DNA of 64,000 bases from NCBI RefSeq assembly GCF_000378005.1, contig NZ_KB899040.1, forward strand, positions 1,007,145-1,071,144, in the 5' to 3' direction. This DNA is from Coprothermobacter platensis DSM 11748. Lineage in GTDB: Bacteria > Coprothermobacterota > Coprothermobacteria > Coprothermobacterales > Coprothermobacteraceae. The notes under the pieces are model-generated. The model saw only the letters and a program-made list of their open reading frames with translations. It searched no databases and had not been told where the DNA came from. A program made the position numbers and the translations under genes. Positions 44,887 to 53,344 of this stretch are shown here, piece after piece (positions within the stretch are counted from its first letter, which is position 1; each line of letters starts with the position of its first letter).

Positions 44887-46277
44887 TGCAATGCCTTTCT
44901 GTATAAGTCAACATAAGCCTGAGCTGACTTATCCCATGATACATCCCAGGAGAGGCATCGTTTGAATAACTGAACATGTTTATCTCTCTCGTTCTTATAA
45001 ATACGTATGGCTCTTTTCACACAGGCAATAAGAGCTTCTGGCGTTTGTTCCTCAAAAACGAAACCGTTTCCATGATCACACTGATCTACATCAAAAATCG
45101 TATCCGCCAATCCTCCGGTACGCCGTACGATAGGCACACTACCATAGCGTAGTGCAATCATTTGTCCCAGACCACAAGGCTCGAAACGAGACGGCATCAA
45201 AAAATGTGTAGATCCAGCATAAACACGTTGTGCTAGTGCGGGATCAAAAGTGATGTTTACTGAAACAAATCCTGGGTGTTTTTCCCCAGCACCGAGCAGT
45301 GCCTCTTCATATTGCTTGTCTCCTGTGCCAAGAGCCACAAACTGAGCGCCTAACCCAACAATATCATCTAAAGCTTGGGCAACTAAATCGATTCCCTTCT
45401 GTTCCACAAAACGGCTCACAAGTCCTATAAGAGGAAAATCACCTTCCTGTAATTTCAGTTCTTTCCGAAGAGCATTTGCATTTTGCAGCTTTTTCTCCCA
45501 TTCGGAGGTGAAATTCTCATAAATCATAGGATCAGTGGCAGGGTTAAAAAGTTCTGTATCAATACCATTAAGAATGCCGATTAACCTATCTTGTCTTTGA
45601 AGAAGCACATCATTTAAGCCCATGCCATATTCAGGTGTTAGTATTTCTTTAGCATAAGTAGGACTTACCGTAGTCACATAGTCAGAACACAAAATGCCAC
45701 CTTTCATGGGATTCATGGTGTGATCATCTTGCCTCATTTTGGCAGCCATGTCTCTGTTTAACATAAGAAATTCTTCCAAACTGCTGTCGCACAGCCCTTG
45801 GTATGCCAAGTTATGAATGGTAAAAACCGTTCTAAAAGGTAAATGCCTATCTTTTACTAAAACCGGAACTACAGCAGTGTGCCAATCATTCGCATGAATC
45901 ACATCGGCCTTTTCTCTCTCTGCAAGTAAGATAGAGGCTAAGCTAAATGCAAAAAACCGTTCTGCATCGTCTATTTCACCATAGACAGCATTTCTATTAA
46001 AATAATGATCTTGCTTCAGAAAATAGTGAACGATGCCGTCTTCATCAACATATTTAAAAACATCGAAAGGGATATCTCCTTTCCCTGTGTGAACAACCAA
46101 ATTGTCCTGAAATTGAAGGTGAAAACGCGTCTGGTCCACCAAGGGATAAAGAGGCAGCACTGTTACCGCTTCCACACCCAAACGCTTGATATATTTTGGC
46201 AAGGCCCCTAATACATCAGCCAGCCCACCTACTTTGACAAATGGTGCACATTCAGCCCCGATGAGGAATACTTTCAA
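44883..46277 (-). CDS. glgA: Glycogen synthase (GT5)
   Basis: Extends alpha-1,4-glucan from ADP- or UDP-glucose. About 464 residues with the N-terminal KVGGLADVLGALP (the KxGGL donor-binding motif), HANDWHTA, and the C-terminal MPSRFEPCGLGQMIALRYGS with the catalytic Glu. A GTG at 46286 overlaps the SD; TTG 46277 gives MKVFLIGAECAPF, the usual GlgA start. No glgC is in the window. Confidence 0.95.
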   Translation of the reverse strand: MKVFLIGAECAPFVKVGGLADVLGALPKYIKRLGVEAVTVLPLYPLVDQTRFHLQFQDNLVVHTGKGDIPFDVFKYVDEDGIVHYFLKQDHYFNRNAVYGEIDDAERFFAFSLASILLAEREKADVIHANDWHTAVVPVLVKDRHLPFRTVFTIHNLAYQGLCDSSLEEFLMLNRDMAAKMRQDDHTMNPMKGGILCSDYVTTVSPTYAKEILTPEYGMGLNDVLLQRQDRLIGILNGIDTELFNPATDPMIYENFTSEWEKKLQNANALRKELKLQEGDFPLIGLVSRFVEQKGIDLVAQALDDIVGLGAQFVALGTGDKQYEEALLGAGEKHPGFVSVNITFDPALAQRVYAGSTHFLMPSRFEPCGLGQMIALRYGSVPIVRRTGGLADTIFDVDQCDHGNGFVFEEQTPEALIACVKRAIRIYKNERDKHVQLFKRCLSWDVSWDKSAQAYVDLYRKALQ

Positions 46278-46300
46278 TATACCCACGCTCCTTTGAACAT

Positions 46301-47074
46301 TTAGTTCATCCTATAAGCTTCGGGAAACCTATCTTTAATCAAATCATTGTAACGGTTAATACGTTTCTCTAAAGCCTGTTTTGGATCTATATCTACTGCC
46401 ACAGCCTCTTCTTTACTTTTTGTTCCTCTATGCAAAACCACGCCACCTGGTGCAGTAATTTGACTCATACCAGTAAACTTCAAACCTCTCTCCATGCCTA
46501 CTCTATTAGCAGTAACTTCAAAAACCCTATTTTCAATACACCTTGTAATCATGGCATCTTGGCAGTAAGGCAAAACCAGATTAGCTGGATGCAAAATTAC
46601 TTGTGCTCCCATGAGTGTTAATGTTCGCATGGCTTCAGGAAACATCCAATCAAAGCATATGATCATTCCAAAAATCGTTTCACGCCATTCAAAAGTGAAA
46701 AACTCTGTCCCACGGCGGAAGAAACGCTTTTCCTCGTTAAAGAGATGCACCTTTCTATAAACACGCACTTGCCCATCTGGAGTTATGGCTGCTGCGCTGT
46801 TGTAGAACGACCCATTGTAATGTTCTGCAAAACCAAAGGTAACGAGCGCATTCTTTTTTATTGCCAGCTCTTGCATGGTTTGAACAGATGGTCCATCCAT
46901 CGGCTCGGAAAGTTGTTCCAGCTCTTTCTGATGTTTGAAAACATAGCCTGTGTTGGCAAGTTCAGGGAAAACGATTACGTCAGCATCTAACTGCTCTCCC
47001 ATTTGCACCATCTTCGAAATGTTGTAAGCTTTGTCCCCAAATCTCGGCTTGAACTGAACATAACCGATTTTCAC
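46301..47074 (-). CDS. Carbon-nitrogen hydrolase (nitrilase superfamily)
   Basis: A 257-residue amidase of the nitrilase superfamily with an intact triad: E38 in VFPELANTGYVF, K108 in YRKVHLF and C140 in GMIICFDWMFPE. Substrate unknown; omega-amidase or aliphatic amidase activity are common in this branch. It lies 15-24 nt upstream of glgA on the same strand. Confidence 0.88.
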   Translation of the reverse strand: MKIGYVQFKPRFGDKAYNISKMVQMGEQLDADVIVFPELANTGYVFKHQKELEQLSEPMDGPSVQTMQELAIKKNALVTFGFAEHYNGSFYNSAAAITPDGQVRVYRKVHLFNEEKRFFRRGTEFFTFEWRETIFGMIICFDWMFPEAMRTLTLMGAQVILHPANLVLPYCQDAMITRCIENRVFEVTANRVGMERGLKFTGMSQITAPGGVVLHRGTKSKEEAVAVDIDPKQALEKRINRYNDLIKDRFPEAYRMN

Positions 47075-47230
47075 GCCCTACCGCCTCCGTGCAGAAAATC
47101 TTGTTCCTTTTAAGTATAAGTCAAAACCATGGTAAGACGAGTAAAGCTCAAAGGCTTATAATAATGAAGGAAGTAATGCGTATTTTACAATACTATATGT
47201 GCATAAACGCACTATCAGGAGGTGAGCCCG

Positions 47231-48142
47231 TTGAACAATTTCGACGAGCTGTTGGAAACAGTAAAGAAAGCAAACCCCGTAAAAGTGTCAGTGGCTCAAG
47301 CGGACGATGAAGAAGTCATCGAAACAGTCAAGATGGCAACAGAGAATGGCATTGCTCAGTTTTATTTAGTAGGCAATGGTAAAGCCATACAGGAAAAATG
47401 CAGTCAACTGCATGTGAATATGAGCCAAGTGGAAATTGTGGATGAGCCTGATTTAGAAAAAACGCCACGAACTGCCGTCTCTTTAGTAAGCAGCGGCAAA
47501 GCACAGGTTCTCATGAAAGGGCTTATCCATACAGCAGATTATCTTAAAGCCGTATTAGATAAGGAAATAGGTCTGAGAAAGGATAAGAGTTTACTCAGTC
47601 ATGTAGGCGTATTTCAAGTTCCGGCTTTTGACCATTTCATTGTTCTTACCGATGCAGCTATGATTATTGCACCAGATCTGGGGCAAAAAGTTTCCATTAT
47701 TGAGAATGCTGTCATGGTGGCAAGAGCCTTGGGCATTGAAACACCTAAGGTAGCAGCCTTGTCGGCCGTCGAAACAGTGAACCCGGACATGCCATCAAGT
47801 GTGGAAGCAGCTATTTTAGCAAAAATGGGTGAAAGGGGCCAAATAAAGAACTGCATCATCGATGGCCCATTAGCCTTTGACAATGCTGTGTCAAAAGAAG
47901 CTGCAGAACACAAAGGTATCCACTCACCTGTCGCAGGCGCCGCCGACATACTACTGGTACCAGACATAGAAGCTGGAAACATACTCTACAAGTCATTTAC
48001 ATATGCTGCAGGTGCCACAATGGCAGGTATTGTTGTGGGTGCAAGGGCACCAATAGTATTGACGAGCCGCGCAGACACCGCTGAGAGTAAGCTTTACTCC
48101 ATAGCATTAGCTGTTCAAGTAGCAAACGCTCAAGTGCGCTAA
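47231..48142 (+). CDS. ptb: Phosphate butyryltransferase family (Ptb/Pta)
   Basis: Exchanges CoA and phosphate on butyryl or branched-chain acyl groups, so that acyl phosphates can yield ATP by kinase action. About 303 residues with QVLMKGLIHTADYLKAVL, GVFQVPAFDHFIVLTDAAM and VPDIEAGNILYKSFTYAAGA, typical of Ptb. No buk gene is adjacent. It fits fermentation of amino acids. The GTG at 47222 is inside AGGAGGTGA; TTG 47231, 5 nt after the SD, is preferred. It is ended by a strong terminator. Confidence 0.88.
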   Translation: MNNFDELLETVKKANPVKVSVAQADDEEVIETVKMATENGIAQFYLVGNGKAIQEKCSQLHVNMSQVEIVDEPDLEKTPRTAVSLVSSGKAQVLMKGLIHTADYLKAVLDKEIGLRKDKSLLSHVGVFQVPAFDHFIVLTDAAMIIAPDLGQKVSIIENAVMVARALGIETPKVAALSAVETVNPDMPSSVEAAILAKMGERGQIKNCIIDGPLAFDNAVSKEAAEHKGIHSPVAGAADILLVPDIEAGNILYKSFTYAAGATMAGIVVGARAPIVLTSRADTAESKLYSIALAVQVANAQVR

Positions 48143-48163
48143 TAAAAGAAGTAAACCCTTCTT

Positions 48164-48204
48164 AAGTGCAGCACTTTAAGAATGAGGTGCTGCACTTTTT
48201 TTAT
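48164..48204 (+). terminator. Intrinsic terminator of ptb
   Basis: AAGTGCAGCAC (48164-48174) and GTGCTGCACTT (48187-48197), an 11-bp perfect stem followed by a T-run to TTATT. Confidence 0.92.
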
Positions 48205-48266
48205 TACAACGGTTACATTTCTGCTATATAATTATTCGTAATACTTCAAATGTTAGGAGTGATAGT

Positions 48267-48701
48267 GTGCCAAGTTCAGTAAACATCGGTTTGACCTTAG
48301 GAGCATTAGCAGGACTTCTCTTTTTCATTGCAGATCTATATGCGATGCTGCATATGATTCAGCAAATTTTTGCACCAAAAAGTCATTGGGCATGGCTACA
48401 AAATATGGGGAGACGCTGGCATCCCATACATTATTATGGCAACATAGCCTTAGTGATTGTGGTTGTTATTCATGCAGTGATCATGCTTCCTTACACAGGC
48501 ATTTGGAACTGGCTTTTCTTAGCCCTCATTTGCTGGATGGGAATTGCAGGCATGCTCATGAAATTCTCACATCTGCCACCTAAAACAAAGGGGGCAATAG
48601 CAAAGTTTCACGCTCGCTGGTACATGATATTGCTTGCCTTGATTTTGCTCATCGTCTCTCATCTAACGTCTATTAGCTCTTTCCCATACAAACTCGGATA
48701 A
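48267..48701 (+). CDS. Four-helix membrane protein, possible heme-b binder
   Basis: A 144-residue protein with four hydrophobic segments. Histidines are paired within helices: HYYGN...IHAV with the two His 14 residues apart, and KFHARW...VSHLT with 17 apart. Such spacing resembles bis-His heme-b cytochromes of the ferric-reductase or cytochrome b561 type. No redox partner gene is nearby. Start GTG 48267, 5 nt after TAGGAGTGA. It forms a single-gene unit with terminators on both sides. Family not certain. Confidence 0.6.
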   Translation: MPSSVNIGLTLGALAGLLFFIADLYAMLHMIQQIFAPKSHWAWLQNMGRRWHPIHYYGNIALVIVVVIHAVIMLPYTGIWNWLFLALICWMGIAGMLMKFSHLPPKTKGAIAKFHARWYMILLALILLIVSHLTSISSFPYKLG

Positions 48702-48720
48702 ATCACCTAAACTACAATAA

Positions 48721-48756
48721 AAAAAAGGCCCTGGTGGGGTAGCCAGGGCTTTTTTT
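48721..48756. terminator. Bidirectional intrinsic terminator
   Basis: An A-run, then GCCCTGG (48728-48734), loop, CCAGGGC (48743-48749) and a T-run. It ends the gene at 48267-48701 and could also act on the minus strand. Confidence 0.9.
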
Positions 48757-48985
48757 ATCTTTCCTGAAGGGCTTGGGGTTAGCCCTAAAGGGTGGATAGG
48801 GAGGTGTAAGGTGTATCTGAACAACTCTTCAGAAACAATTATGCCAAATAGAAAACTGTATGACAATACGCAATGTTAAGTGTATTTAACACTATTTCCA
48901 GTAGATTATAGCTTGTTATTCTGCATAACAACGTTAGAAATAATCGATGAGGGACAGTCATCGGTGTTCATGCTATAATGAGCTA
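48757..48985. other. Non-coding stretch before the pyr operon
   Basis: About 230 nt without a supportable gene. It contains a 6-bp hairpin AGGGCT/AGCCCT (48768-48786) with no T-run, and a GTTAA/TTAAC dyad near 48875. A CGATGA/TCATCG inverted repeat (48945-48963) straddles the -35 box of the pyr promoter. Confidence 0.5.
48951..48979 (+). promoter_or_regulatory. Promoter of the pyr operon
   Basis: -35 GGGACA (48951-48956), 17-nt spacer ending in TGC, -10 TATAAT (48974-48979), so a good extended -10 promoter. Transcription should start near 48986, giving a leader of about 100 nt before pyrR. Confidence 0.75.
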
Positions 48986-48990
48986 AGTAA

Positions 48991-49077
48991 AGGTCCTTTA
49001 ATTCCGGTCCTGTGAGGCTGGAAAGGGCAAAACCCTTTTGTGTCTTGCTGGCCTGTGGAGGACCTCAAAAAAGGAGG
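48991..49077 (+). promoter_or_regulatory. PyrR-binding leader of pyrR
   Basis: The conserved PyrR anti-antiterminator loop is present: CCTTT (48995-48999) pairs with AAAGG (49022-49026), enclosing CGGTCC and GTGAGGCTG. AGGTCC (48991-48996) can instead pair with GGACCT (49060-49065). CCTC (49063-49066) can pair with GAGG of the SD (49074-49077). No terminator T-run lies before pyrR, suggesting control of translation rather than classical attenuation. Confidence 0.8.
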
Positions 49078-49085
49078 CGCTCCGT

Positions 49086-49643
49086 TTGGCAGAGTTAAGA
49101 GAGAAAGCAAAGATTTTAGACGACAATGACATGAGGCGAGCCATTGCGCGTCTGGCCCACGAAATCCTCGAGAAAAACCAAGGTGCTCAAGATCTTATGT
49201 TGGTTGGTATTCGACGGCGTGGTATTCCCCTGGCACAGCGTCTACAAGAAGAGATTACATCCATTGAAAATGTAACAGTACCCGTAGGTGAGCTCGACAT
49301 CACTTTGTACAGAGATGACTTGTCCATGTTAGGACCGCATCCCATTGTCCATCAAACCGTTATCCCTAAAGCAGTAGACGGTACCACTGTCGTGCTGGTA
49401 GATGATGTTATCTATACAGGAAGAACTGTCAGAGCTGGTTTGGACGCATTGTTCGACCTCGGGCGGCCAAAAGCTGTTCAACTCTGTGTTTTGATCGACC
49501 GAGGACATCGTGAACTTCCTATTAGGCCAGATTTTACGGGAAAAAACGTACCCACATCGCAAAAAGAAGTTATTGAGGTACATGTAAAGGAAATAGACGG
49601 CGAGGACGCTGTCTACATCATGGAAAAAGTAGAAAACAATTAA
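49086..49643 (+). CDS. pyrR: Pyrimidine operon regulator / uracil phosphoribosyltransferase
   Basis: PyrR binds UMP or UTP and pyr mRNA loops, and also has uracil phosphoribosyltransferase activity. About 185 residues, with the RNA-binding and PRT elements [12 protein letters not shown], the PRPP loop [20 protein letters not shown] and [25 protein letters not shown] longer frame starts at 49038, but the TTG at 49086, 8 nt after AAGGAGG, gives the usual PyrR N-terminus ([21 protein letters not shown]). First gene of the pyr operon. Confidence 0.95.
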   Translation: MAELREKAKILDDNDMRRAIARLAHEILEKNQGAQDLMLVGIRRRGIPLAQRLQEEITSIENVTVPVGELDITLYRDDLSMLGPHPIVHQTVIPKAVDGTTVVLVDDVIYTGRTVRAGLDALFDLGRPKAVQLCVLIDRGHRELPIRPDFTGKNVPTSQKEVIEVHVKEIDGEDAVYIMEKVENN

Positions 49644-49646
49644 ACC

Positions 49647-49706
49647 GGCACCCATCCCTTTAAATCGGCCCAGTGAGGCTGAAAAGGGTGCCAAAGAAAG
49701 GGGTGC
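49647..49706 (+). promoter_or_regulatory. PyrR-binding element controlling pyrB
   Basis: A second PyrR loop between pyrR and pyrB: CCCTTT (49656-49661) pairs with AAAGGG (49683-49688), enclosing CGGCCC and GTGAGGCTG. GGCACCC (49647-49653) can pair either with GGGTGCC (49686-49692), which excludes the PyrR stem, or via GCACCC with GGGTGC (49701-49706), which is the pyrB SD. This looks like a translational switch. Confidence 0.8.
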
Positions 49707-49711
49707 AACAA

Positions 49712-50623
49712 ATGAAGCATCTTTTAGGAATAGAAGAACTTTCCAAAGAGGATATCCTCTACATATTAAACTTGGCTACTCCCATGAAAGATATCATCCT
49801 CAGAGAAGTTAAAAAAGTACCCACACTCAGAGGTAAGATCATCGCCACCTTATTCTACGAACCGTCCACACGTACAAAAAACTCTTTTGAATTGGCAGCG
49901 AAGCTCATGAGTGCTGATCTGGTAAGTGTGGGCGTTTCTACAAGCTCTGTCCAAAAGGGAGAGAGTTTGAAAGACACCATTTACACATTAGAAGCCATGG
50001 GCGTTGATGCTATTGTGATACGTCATAGCAGAAACGGTGTACCAAATTACCTGTCCAGTTTTTCTCACGCCTCCATAATCAATGCTGGCGATGGCCAACA
50101 TGAACATCCGAGTCAAGCCTTGCTGGATTTGTTTACTATCCAAGAGCACAAGGGCCACATAGAAGGACTCAAGGTACTTATTGTGGGAGACATCATGCAC
50201 AGCCGCGTTGCAAAGTCCAATATCTATGCTCTAAACAAATTGGGTGCAAAAGTTGTCGTAAGTGGACCCCCCACCTTAATCCCAAACGAAGTCCGCGAGT
50301 ATGCGGAGATTTGCTACAGTTTAGATGAAGCTATTAAGGATGTGGATGTGGTAAATGTCTTAAGGCTTCAACTGGAACGCCAGCAGACAGGTCTAATCAA
50401 CTCTCTCCAAGAATATCACCGCTTCTACGGATTGACTAGCGAGCGTGTAAAACATGCCAAGAACGATTTGCTAGTTCTTCATCCCGGCCCCATGAACAGA
50501 GGCGTAGAAATTGATGAAGATGTCGCCTACAGTGAAAAAAGTGCCATCAATGAACAAGTTTCCAATGGCGTAGCTGTAAGAATGGCCATTTACTACATGC
50601 TCATGGGAGGTAAAGAACAATGA
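49712..50623 (+). CDS. pyrB: Aspartate carbamoyltransferase catalytic subunit
   Basis: Joins carbamoyl phosphate and aspartate, the first committed step of pyrimidine synthesis. About 303 residues with the carbamoyl-phosphate loop [13 protein letters not shown], the conserved QKGESLKDT and [18 protein letters not shown]. No pyrI follows. Start ATG 49712 after GGGGTGCAACA. Its stop overlaps pyrC as ATGA. Confidence 0.96.
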   Translation: MKHLLGIEELSKEDILYILNLATPMKDIILREVKKVPTLRGKIIATLFYEPSTRTKNSFELAAKLMSADLVSVGVSTSSVQKGESLKDTIYTLEAMGVDAIVIRHSRNGVPNYLSSFSHASIINAGDGQHEHPSQALLDLFTIQEHKGHIEGLKVLIVGDIMHSRVAKSNIYALNKLGAKVVVSGPPTLIPNEVREYAEICYSLDEAIKDVDVVNVLRLQLERQQTGLINSLQEYHRFYGLTSERVKHAKNDLLVLHPGPMNRGVEIDEDVAYSEKSAINEQVSNGVAVRMAIYYMLMGGKEQ

Positions 50624-51867
50624 TACTCAAAAATGGAACAGTATTGATGAATGGCGCCTTTGAGCGTTTTGATATAAGGATTGAAAACGGTGTCATAAGC
50701 AAGGGTGGGCATGACCTCTCGCCTGACGAAGGAGAAACGGTTATAGACTGCCAAGATAAAATCATATCACCCACTTTCGTTGACATGCATACCCATGTGA
50801 GGCTCGGTCAAGAATACAAAGAAGATCCACAAGTCACCATTCGCAAAGCCATTAAGGGTGGTTATTGCGCACTCAACGTTATGCCCAATACAAAACCAGC
50901 CTTAGACTGCGCTCCCATGGTTGAACGCATGCTCAAAACGGAAGCTCCTGAAGGCTTTCATATTTTTGTTACAGGAGCTATCACCAATGAAAATGGCACC
51001 CTTGCGGAAACAGAAGATATTGCTTCTGCTGGAGCTGTGGCGATAAGTGACGATGGACATTGGACAGAAAACAGCTTCCTGTTCTATCAAGCACTCAAAT
51101 ATGCAAAAAAACATGATTTGCTCGTAATGGATCATGCCCAAGATATGAACCTTTTTAAATCCGGAAAAATTTACGAAGGAAAAGCAAGCTTTGAAACAGG
51201 CTTAAAAGGGTTTCCAAAAGCCGCAGAAGCCTCAGCCATATACCGAGACGGCACGCTAAATGCGCAGGTAGGATCAAGGCTTCATATAACACATCTTTCC
51301 ACCTTAATGGGATTGGAGACTGCTAATGCGCTTAAGCAAATCGGGGTTCATGTAACCATGGACGTAACACCGCATCATCTCATTTTTGATGAAAGCGCCT
51401 ATCTTTCATACGATACCAATATAAAAGCAAATCCACCGTTTGGTGACGAGCGAGATCGGAAAGCCTTAGTGCATGCACTTAGAAGCGGTGAAATAACAAA
51501 CATTGCGACGGACCATGCTCCTCATTCAGAGCCGGAGAAAGATCAAGAATGGGAAGATGCTCCTTACGGTATAGCTTCCATAGATAGCGCTTTTGAAGTA
51601 CTCTACCAAGAGCTTGTCACTACAAGCCTTGTTCCACTTGAAACGCTGCTTACTGCTATGAGTACTAATCCAGCTTATCTGCTTGGAATGAGACATGGCA
51701 TTGGCATAGGAAATGAAGCCAACTTGACCATAATAAAGCTGAACGAACCCCATGCTATAAGTTATGAAGGGGGAGCGAAGAATAACCCTTATGTGGGCAA
51801 AGAATCAAGTGCTGTAGTCACCATGGTCATTTTGAAGGGAAACGTAGCTTACGAGTATGGTAAATAA
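50620..51867 (+). CDS. pyrC: Dihydroorotase (class I)
   Basis: Cyclises carbamoyl-aspartate to dihydroorotate. The 415-residue amidohydrolase has the metal motif DMHTHVRLG (usually DxHVHxR), MDHAQD, ITHLST and the catalytic Asp in ATDHAPH. Overlaps pyrB by 4 nt and pyrK by 11 nt. Confidence 0.95.
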   Translation: MILKNGTVLMNGAFERFDIRIENGVISKGGHDLSPDEGETVIDCQDKIISPTFVDMHTHVRLGQEYKEDPQVTIRKAIKGGYCALNVMPNTKPALDCAPMVERMLKTEAPEGFHIFVTGAITNENGTLAETEDIASAGAVAISDDGHWTENSFLFYQALKYAKKHDLLVMDHAQDMNLFKSGKIYEGKASFETGLKGFPKAAEASAIYRDGTLNAQVGSRLHITHLSTLMGLETANALKQIGVHVTMDVTPHHLIFDESAYLSYDTNIKANPPFGDERDRKALVHALRSGEITNIATDHAPHSEPEKDQEWEDAPYGIASIDSAFEVLYQELVTTSLVPLETLLTAMSTNPAYLLGMRHGIGIGNEANLTIIKLNEPHAISYEGGAKNNPYVGKESSAVVTMVILKGNVAYEYGK

Positions 51868-52534
51868 AACATTTGACATTCAGCAAGAAGATTTTGATAC
51901 CTATAAATTGATTTCTTTCGGTCCGGTTGATGAGATTCCTCAACCGGGCCAGTTCTACATGTTTTGCACAGACTACCTAAAAAAGCCATTTTCTGTAGCA
52001 TTCGTTCAAGAAAACGACATCTTCTTTATCATAAAAAAAGCCGGCAATTTTACCAGCAATATACCCAGTAAACTACGCATAGAGGGCCCTTACGGAAAAC
52101 CGTTTCCAAAGCCGTCCCCAAACAGTACCCTCATAAGTGGTGGAGCAGGCATAGGCCCCATATGTTTTCTTGCTCAAAACCTGACTCAGTCGCATACAGT
52201 TTACAGGTGGTTTCACGGAGAAAACGAAGAACGCAGTTTAAGGCTGCTGGATCGCCTTCCTGCTAATCCACACCAATGCACCGTTCTTCCGACCCTTGTA
52301 ACGGACATCCTAAATCCCTCTTCCTCTCCTTACTTTGCCTGCGGTCCAAGGGCCATGCTCAAAATGGTGGTGAATAAGCTGGGCATGTCAGGTTTTGTTT
52401 CTATGGAAGAACGCATGGCTTGTGGTTTCGGTGCTTGCTATGGTTGTGTCATACCCACCACCTCCGGCTACAAACGTGTTTGCAAAGAAGGCCCCGTATT
52501 TCAGGCAGGTGATGTAGCATGGAGAAACTTGTAA
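51857..52534 (+). CDS. pyrK: Dihydroorotate dehydrogenase electron-transfer subunit
   Basis: The FAD and [2Fe-2S] subunit that passes electrons from type 1B dihydroorotate dehydrogenase to NAD+. About 225 residues; FAD/NAD segments LISGGAGIGPICFLAQ and YFACGPRAML, then the cluster cysteines in MACGFGACYGCVIP and KRVCKEGPVF. Overlaps pyrD by 16 nt, consistent with a tight complex. Confidence 0.95.
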   Translation: MVNKTFDIQQEDFDTYKLISFGPVDEIPQPGQFYMFCTDYLKKPFSVAFVQENDIFFIIKKAGNFTSNIPSKLRIEGPYGKPFPKPSPNSTLISGGAGIGPICFLAQNLTQSHTVYRWFHGENEERSLRLLDRLPANPHQCTVLPTLVTDILNPSSSPYFACGPRAMLKMVVNKLGMSGFVSMEERMACGFGACYGCVIPTTSGYKRVCKEGPVFQAGDVAWRNL

Positions 52535-53343
52535 GAATAAAGCGTCTCACATTAAAGAACCCATTCATTGCAAGTTCTGGAACCTGCGGATATGCCAATG
52601 TTGAAGAGATACCACTCCATTTGTTTGGCGCAGCAGTGACAAAAACCATAACATTTACGCCACGTGAAGGTAACAGACCTCCAAGGCTTGCTGAAACACC
52701 AGCAGGTCTAATAAACAGTATAGGCTTGCAAAACATGGGGCTTTCAGCATTCAAGACATTTCTACAAGATTTTGTTAAACCGACTACGCTATTGGTTTCT
52801 GTAGGCGGAGAAACACCAGAAGAATTCAGCAGCATCCTACATGAGCTCTCGAAATACGACATTATCGATGGTTTTGAGCTGAACCTTTCCTGCCCTAACC
52901 TACGGTTAGGCGGAGAAGTGGTGGGCAAAGACTACATCTCTGTTTCAACGATTTTGGACGCTTGTGTAAAAGCCACGAATAAGCCCATACTGGTTAAGCT
53001 CTCGCCGTTTACAGAAGAATTGGGAAAAATACTCGATTATTGGGAACCGTTACTTGAAGGTTTCGTCCTCTTTAATACGTTCCCCGCCATGGAAATTGAT
53101 CTGAAGAGCGGTCAACCTTTGCTGGGTGCTGTAAGTGGAGGATTAAGCGGACCAGCTATCTACCCCATCGTGTTAAACAGTGTTTACAAACACAAAGACC
53201 ACACTATCATCGCTTCTGGGGGCATAGCTAGTCCTCAAATCGCACAAAAATTTATATTAGCTGGCGCTAAAGCATTGGAGATAGGAACAGCGAATTTGTG
53301 GAATCCTGAGTTCATCAAATCGTTGGTGAGTGAGGAGGAATGA
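52519..53343 (+). CDS. pyrD: Dihydroorotate dehydrogenase, type 1B catalytic subunit
   Basis: Oxidises dihydroorotate to orotate with FMN, paired with PyrK. About 274 residues, with NPFIASSGTCGYANV, TPREGNRPPRLAETPAGLINSIGLQN, and the catalytic Cys in ELNLSCPNL. FMN-phosphate binding is seen in ASGGIASPQIAQKFILAGAKALEIGTANL. Confidence 0.96.
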   Translation: MEKLVRIKRLTLKNPFIASSGTCGYANVEEIPLHLFGAAVTKTITFTPREGNRPPRLAETPAGLINSIGLQNMGLSAFKTFLQDFVKPTTLLVSVGGETPEEFSSILHELSKYDIIDGFELNLSCPNLRLGGEVVGKDYISVSTILDACVKATNKPILVKLSPFTEELGKILDYWEPLLEGFVLFNTFPAMEIDLKSGQPLLGAVSGGLSGPAIYPIVLNSVYKHKDHTIIASGGIASPQIAQKFILAGAKALEIGTANLWNPEFIKSLVSEEE

Positions 53344-53344
53344 C

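Noticed and set aside
47089-47310. Small plus-strand frame before ptb
   Set aside because: It runs through the ptb SD and start in another frame and has no features of a gene.
49038-49085. Longer pyrR starting at 49038
   Set aside because: The added residues are encoded by the PyrR leader and the SD; the TTG at 49086 gives the normal N-terminus.
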